This document shows positions 60,147 to 64,000 of a DNA stretch of 64,000 nt, piece after piece (position 1 is the stretch's first letter; every line of letters starts with the position of its first letter). Source of the DNA: CAIVAT01 sp037128705. GTDB lineage: Bacteria > Bacteroidota > Bacteroidia > Bacteroidales > FEN-979. The notes beneath the pieces are model-generated. The model did no database searches. It was given only the letters and a program-made list of their open reading frames with translations, and was not told the origin of the DNA. Both the position numbers and the translations under genes were made by a program. Location of the stretch: assembly GCA_037128705.1 (NCBI GenBank), contig JBAXVX010000021.1:10224-74223 (forward strand), read 5' to 3'.

Positions 60147-62375
60147 TTAACTGTGGACAAGGGATTTTCTGAAATAGAACGGTGTTACGCCAATCTGCTT
60201 TTTAAAGATGGAATGGAATGTGACCTTATTGCTGAATCCTGCCATCTCTCCGATGCCTTCAATTGAGATATGGTCATGTTTTGATTCTGTGAGAAGCCGC
60301 CTCGCCTCCTTAATCCGGAGCTCGTTAATGAGCCCGTTGAAGTTTTGATTGAAATTATCATGGATCATCTGCGCAAGGTAGGAGCGGTTGGTGTTTATCT
60401 TTTTGCAGATGTCATCCACCGTGAGGCCTGCCTCCAGGTATGGTTTTTCCTCTTTCATGAGCCGGTTGAACTTTACCAGCAAACCCAGTGTGGTGTTTTC
60501 GACATCATCGTTGGGTGGAATAACAAAGGCATGATCATTCGGAACGCTCATCTCATTCATGGCATCCATGTGTTTTTCGGCTTTTACGATCTCGAGATTT
60601 TTTTGCACGATCTGCCTGAAGGCCTTACTCTTTTGACGGTATAAAAAAAAGATTACAAACCCAAGGATCAAAAGCAGGACAGCAACCCCTGTCAGGTTTT
60701 TTATCTGTGATTTCTGAAGGTCGATGGCTTTCTGCAATAACAGGTTTTCCTGCTCTTTCTTTTCAGTTTCAAACCGAGTCTGCATCTCAAGTATGGCTGT
60801 CGTCTTCCCCTCACTGAACAAGCTGTCGCCAGTGATCCTGTAGAGCGAAAAATAATCCTTGGCTGAAACTGTATTCCCGGTGACTATGCTTATTTCAGTC
60901 AAATAACGGCTGCACTTCTGTACGAGTTCGAGTGAATTTTCCTGACTGGCATAAACGAGGGCTTCCCGAAACAGTTCGCCTGCAGCATGAAGTCTGCCTT
61001 TATTGTACATCAGTTCACCAAGATCGGTGCTCAGACTGGCAATCTCAGATTCCGATCCGATGCTGTTGGCCAGGGCCAGGGCCTGCTCATAATATTCCAT
61101 AGCCTGGGTTTCGTTCATCAGCAAACCAGCATATACATCAGCAAGACAATGCAGGGAAATTACGATCCCGTATTTGTTGCCCATTTCAGTTTTGAGCTCC
61201 AGGGATTTCCGGTAATAATATATAGCTGAATCGGCTTGTTTGAGATCCACGTAGAGATCTCCCAGTGCGGTGTAATTCGTGGCCAGGTACTTCCTGTTAT
61301 TCCTTTTAAGATTAAGGGTGATGGCTTTTTTCAGGAAGTATCCTGTCATTTTATTGTTGTCCCAGTCAAAATACACCAGACCGAGATTGTTATAGGTCGC
61401 CGCCAGTCCGTCAGAGTCGGCAAGTTCCTCCTTCAGCCTGGCCGACTCGAGAAAGTATTTGGTGGCCTTTTCATAATAGGATATTTGTTTATAGGTGGAA
61501 GCCATGTTGTTGTAGAGCTTGGCCATTTGCGGTTTGTCGTTAACCTGCAGAAGTATTTCCCTTGCCTTTTCATAATAATTCAAAGCTTTGGAATATTTAC
61601 CCATGTAATAGTGCGTAGTTCCGATATCCGTATATATCTTCCCAATGTTAAACGGATCTTTAATTTCCTGGGCCATACTGAGCGCATGATCAGCATAAAC
61701 CAGGGAACTGTCATATTGACCCAGCGACTGGTAAACGCTCGCAAGCGTTCGCTGTATGATCATTCCGGAGTATGAATGTCCGTATTCATGCCGCTTGCTG
61801 AACTGAAGGAGTTTTTCTTTAGCTTTTGCATAATTGCCCTGCTTGATGTAAATAATATTAAGATTGTTGAATACTTCTGCTGCAAGATCCTTGACCGGCT
61901 GACTGGAAGGTTTTGTTTGAAGACAGAGGTTGCAATCGTTGAAGGCTTGTATGAAAATCTTTTCAGCCATTTCGGTATTGCTGTTACTCAGAAAAACCAG
62001 ACCGAGATTATTGGATGCCTTTATGATGCCTTCTGTATTGTTCAAAGACTGGTAAAGCTTAAGAGATTTTTGGGCAAAAAACAGGGCGCTGTCAGGTTTG
62101 CCCGCGTAGAGGTATCCCCCGGAAAGTAAAAAACAGGCTTCTGCCGAGTTATCCTGCCTGTTCAATTCCCCGGCAATTTTCAGGGCCATGCCTGCATAGG
62201 AAATTGTTTTTTCAGGATTTGAACCGGATGCAGATCTTGCAGCCTTGAGAAGCAGCTCAATCCTTTTTTCACCTTTCAGGTCTCTTAACTGTGATTCAAT
62301 GGTGTCGGTCGATTTTTGGGAGAAGGCAGAAAAATGCAACAGGAACACAATCACGAATAGGATAAACTGTTTCAT
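60147..62375 (-). CDS. Membrane-bound TPR regulator with AraC-type DNA-binding domain
   Basis: About 742 aa from the ATG at 62375, at the start of the signal sequence (FILFVIVFLLHFSAFSQ). About ten TPR units follow outside the membrane (for example AKLYNNMASTYKQISYYEKA), then one membrane helix (GVAVLLLILGFVIFFLYR), and an AraC-type C-terminal region with two helix-turn-helix motifs (TVDDICKKINTNRSYLAQMI; IEGIGEMAGFSNKVTFHSIF). Such proteins sense signals on the outside and act on promoters inside. It is the only clear regulator in the lanthipeptide locus and the likely reader of the repeat operators. Confidence 0.8.
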   Translation of the reverse strand: MKQFILFVIVFLLHFSAFSQKSTDTIESQLRDLKGEKRIELLLKAARSASGSNPEKTISYAGMALKIAGELNRQDNSAEACFLLSGGYLYAGKPDSALFFAQKSLKLYQSLNNTEGIIKASNNLGLVFLSNSNTEMAEKIFIQAFNDCNLCLQTKPSSQPVKDLAAEVFNNLNIIYIKQGNYAKAKEKLLQFSKRHEYGHSYSGMIIQRTLASVYQSLGQYDSSLVYADHALSMAQEIKDPFNIGKIYTDIGTTHYYMGKYSKALNYYEKAREILLQVNDKPQMAKLYNNMASTYKQISYYEKATKYFLESARLKEELADSDGLAATYNNLGLVYFDWDNNKMTGYFLKKAITLNLKRNNRKYLATNYTALGDLYVDLKQADSAIYYYRKSLELKTEMGNKYGIVISLHCLADVYAGLLMNETQAMEYYEQALALANSIGSESEIASLSTDLGELMYNKGRLHAAGELFREALVYASQENSLELVQKCSRYLTEISIVTGNTVSAKDYFSLYRITGDSLFSEGKTTAILEMQTRFETEKKEQENLLLQKAIDLQKSQIKNLTGVAVLLLILGFVIFFLYRQKSKAFRQIVQKNLEIVKAEKHMDAMNEMSVPNDHAFVIPPNDDVENTTLGLLVKFNRLMKEEKPYLEAGLTVDDICKKINTNRSYLAQMIHDNFNQNFNGLINELRIKEARRLLTESKHDHISIEGIGEMAGFSNKVTFHSIFKKQIGVTPFYFRKSLVHS

Positions 62376-62604
62376 ACAATATTTTTTTTCATGATGAACC
62401 TTAATTGGTAACAGATAGTTTAGCGTGCAAAGTGTGTCGAAAAAAAGCATGACCAATTTTTTAATTTGATATAGGATGAAAGTTGACGCAAACCCAACAT
62501 CTCGAACAATCCATTCAGCAATTGTTGTTCAATATTGTCAAAAATAGTTGGCATGCATGAAAATTTGAATATAAAAGTAGGCTATATTTAGAAACGCAAG
62601 TACA

Positions 62605-62669
62605 ATGGACAAGCCGGTGGACACGCCGATGGTTATGACCATCTCGGGCCAGAGTAAAGTGACCACCCT
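62605..62669. mobile_element. Relic of an IS21-family end (probable)
   Basis: On the minus strand GGTGGTCACTTTACTCTGG, then CCCGAGATGGTCATAA and CATCGGCGTGTCC have the same spaced GGTCA/CGG pattern. The gap of 62376-62668 holds nothing else. Confidence 0.4.
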
Positions 62670-63907
62670 TATTTATTGATTGTTAAATTAAGCAGCCAAT
62701 TAAATACATTCATATGCTTTATTCCACTGCGGTTTTGAGTAAACGAATCGGTCGTGAGCAAGTATTTTGGATAATTGTCATTAATCCTCTCTAATGCTCC
62801 AAACTCACGCTCCAGCGTATTTTCGCTTGTCATTTGCCATGCTACCTGATAATATTCAATATCACCAGTTGGATTTTTGCACACGAAATCAACTTCAGTA
62901 TTGCGGGCAGTACCCGTCCAAACCTTATTGCCTCGTCTTATAAGTTCTAAATAAACTGTGTTTTCTAAAATATGCCCTCTATCAGTAATTCGATCTTTAC
63001 CTACCAAAACATTCAGCAATCCAGCATCCACTATGTAATACTTTTCTTGAGTTGCCAATTGCTTTTTACCTTTTATGTCGAAGCGGTTTACTTTATAAAA
63101 CACAAAGCTTGAAACTAAGTAATCTAAGTATTTCTCTACTGTGGCATGATGAATATTTTGCCCGTCTTGCTTAAGTGTCTTTGAAATATTGCTTGGTGAT
63201 AACTGATTTCCAATGTTTGAAGCCACAAATCTCACTATGTTGGCAAAAGCACGCTTATCATTTATCTGGTGTCGTTGCGTTATGTCCTTCTCTATTATCG
63301 TGGTGTATATGGCATCCAGGTATTCATAAATTTTATCAAAACCGCTGTCTCTCAGTTCCACCCCTTTGGGCAATGAAGTTTCGTTCACGTAATCAAAAAA
63401 TAATGCGTCATACTGGAGATACCTATTCTCAAGGTCAATGTTGCGAGCATTTAAATATTCCCTGAACGAAAAGGGCAAGATTGAAATTTCGATATAACGA
63501 CCACTCAACAGCGTTGCCAATTCACTACTCAATAAAAAAGCATTTGAGCCTGTGATGTAAAGATCCGTATTCTCCGTGGCAAATAGCCCGTCCACTAATT
63601 TTTCAAAGAGAGGTATGTTTTGCACTTCATCCAAAAAAATGTAGTTGATTTTATTGGGTTGCATTTTTTTCTTTATATCGAAATAAATGTCGCTCCACGC
63701 TTTGCCCAGATAATTTTCCGGAAGTTCGAAATTATAAAACTGCACTTGTCGTTTACCGACTCCTTGTTTCAATAATTGCTCTTGATAAATTTCGAGCAAT
63801 GTACTCTTTCCTGACCTACGCAAGCCGCTAACAACTTTTATTAAGTCCTTGTCTTTGTACGACAGCAGTTTGCTTATGTATTCCTTTCGATTTATGTAAT
63901 TTTCCAT
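62669..63907 (-). CDS. AAA ATPase of the DUF4143 family
   Basis: A 412-aa protein. Walker A is VSGLRRSGKST (about residue 27), Walker B is INYIFLDEVQN, and a TGSNAFLLS-type sensor follows. The C-terminal DUF4143 domain (NTVYLELIRRG, EVDFVCKN) is PD-(D/E)XK-like. Many copies of this family occur in prokaryote genomes with unknown role. The gene appears leaderless: its -7 element lies 4 bp before the ATG. Confidence 0.85.
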   Translation of the reverse strand: MENYINRKEYISKLLSYKDKDLIKVVSGLRRSGKSTLLEIYQEQLLKQGVGKRQVQFYNFELPENYLGKAWSDIYFDIKKKMQPNKINYIFLDEVQNIPLFEKLVDGLFATENTDLYITGSNAFLLSSELATLLSGRYIEISILPFSFREYLNARNIDLENRYLQYDALFFDYVNETSLPKGVELRDSGFDKIYEYLDAIYTTIIEKDITQRHQINDKRAFANIVRFVASNIGNQLSPSNISKTLKQDGQNIHHATVEKYLDYLVSSFVFYKVNRFDIKGKKQLATQEKYYIVDAGLLNVLVGKDRITDRGHILENTVYLELIRRGNKVWTGTARNTEVDFVCKNPTGDIEYYQVAWQMTSENTLEREFGALERINDNYPKYLLTTDSFTQNRSGIKHMNVFNWLLNLTINK

Positions 63908-63911
63908 GAAG

Positions 63912-63919
63912 CAAAGATA
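63912..63919 (-). promoter_or_regulatory. -7 promoter element of the DUF4143 gene
   Basis: TATCTTTG on the minus strand is followed by CTTC and the ATG. The same TATCTTTG-N4-ATG layout is found before the 38-aa gene. Confidence 0.55.
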
Positions 63920-64000
63920 ATAACATAATTATCAAAACATGCAACTTGTGCGGATTTTGATAATTTATGTAGCATTTGCCGGATTCAGTTACCACAATAC

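Overview
The window looks like a chromosomal segment of a Bacteroidota (probably Bacteroidales-like) genome. Evidence: several secreted proteins with C-terminal type IX secretion (T9SS) sorting domains, a secreted C10 cysteine protease, a TonB-like energy transducer, and many promoters of the Bacteroidota type (TTTG, 19-22 bp, TAnnTTTG). Accessory genes dominate and only an HU gene looks housekeeping.

Region 1 (1-26.8 kb) is a defence island. It begins with a truncated SF1-type helicase and a DUF2779 nuclease-like gene. A AAA ATPase gene and a subtilase gene then converge with overlapping 3' ends. A roughly 19-kb minus-strand block follows. In transcription order it holds a 1722-aa DUF1998-type helicase, a SNF2 helicase resembling DrmD of DISARM, a 1361-aa N6-adenine methylase, a 217-aa unknown, a remnant of a second methylase 3' end, a DUF6361-like protein, a 619-aa phospholipase-D-like protein and a third helicase. 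A WYL regulator lies upstream; the same palindrome (CGTAAT-N3-ATTACGG) sits before the regulator and before the operon.

Region 2 (26.8-37.6 kb) is a variable zone. A group II intron lies in a CGTGAC-type repeat. A BCS1-like AAA ATPase gene leads a row of small plus-strand genes, which include two clear paralogues (and a weaker third) with acidic C-terminal tails, a zinc-ribbon protein, and a small protein of repeats that I recognise as the 7(1) septoil-knot type. A secreted endonuclease gene here is broken by a 10-bp duplication. A 38-aa leaderless gene, a hairpin terminator and a tRNA-like cloverleaf follow.

Region 3 (37.6-42.4 kb) holds envelope genes, an HU gene and a truncated queG-like gene that runs into an IS21-like relic.

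Region 4 (42.4-62.5 kb) is the most striking: a class II lanthipeptide locus combined with T9SS-secreted proteins. It has a LanM synthetase with a Cys-Cys-Gly zinc motif, two NHLP-type precursor peptides, a C10 protease with T9SS tail, two large T9SS proteins, a squalene-cyclase-like protein, an AbiEii-like nucleotidyltransferase and a TPR-AraC membrane regulator. A module of two 20-bp direct repeats, 8 bp, TTTG, 19-20 bp and TAnnTTTG occurs at five places, plus one decayed copy, and would tie these genes into one regulon. The second precursor has a G7 tract at the start of its core; one base fewer gives a 27-residue core with a cysteine, ending in an ATGA overlap with the next gene.

The window ends with an IS21-like relic and a DUF4143-type ATPase gene.
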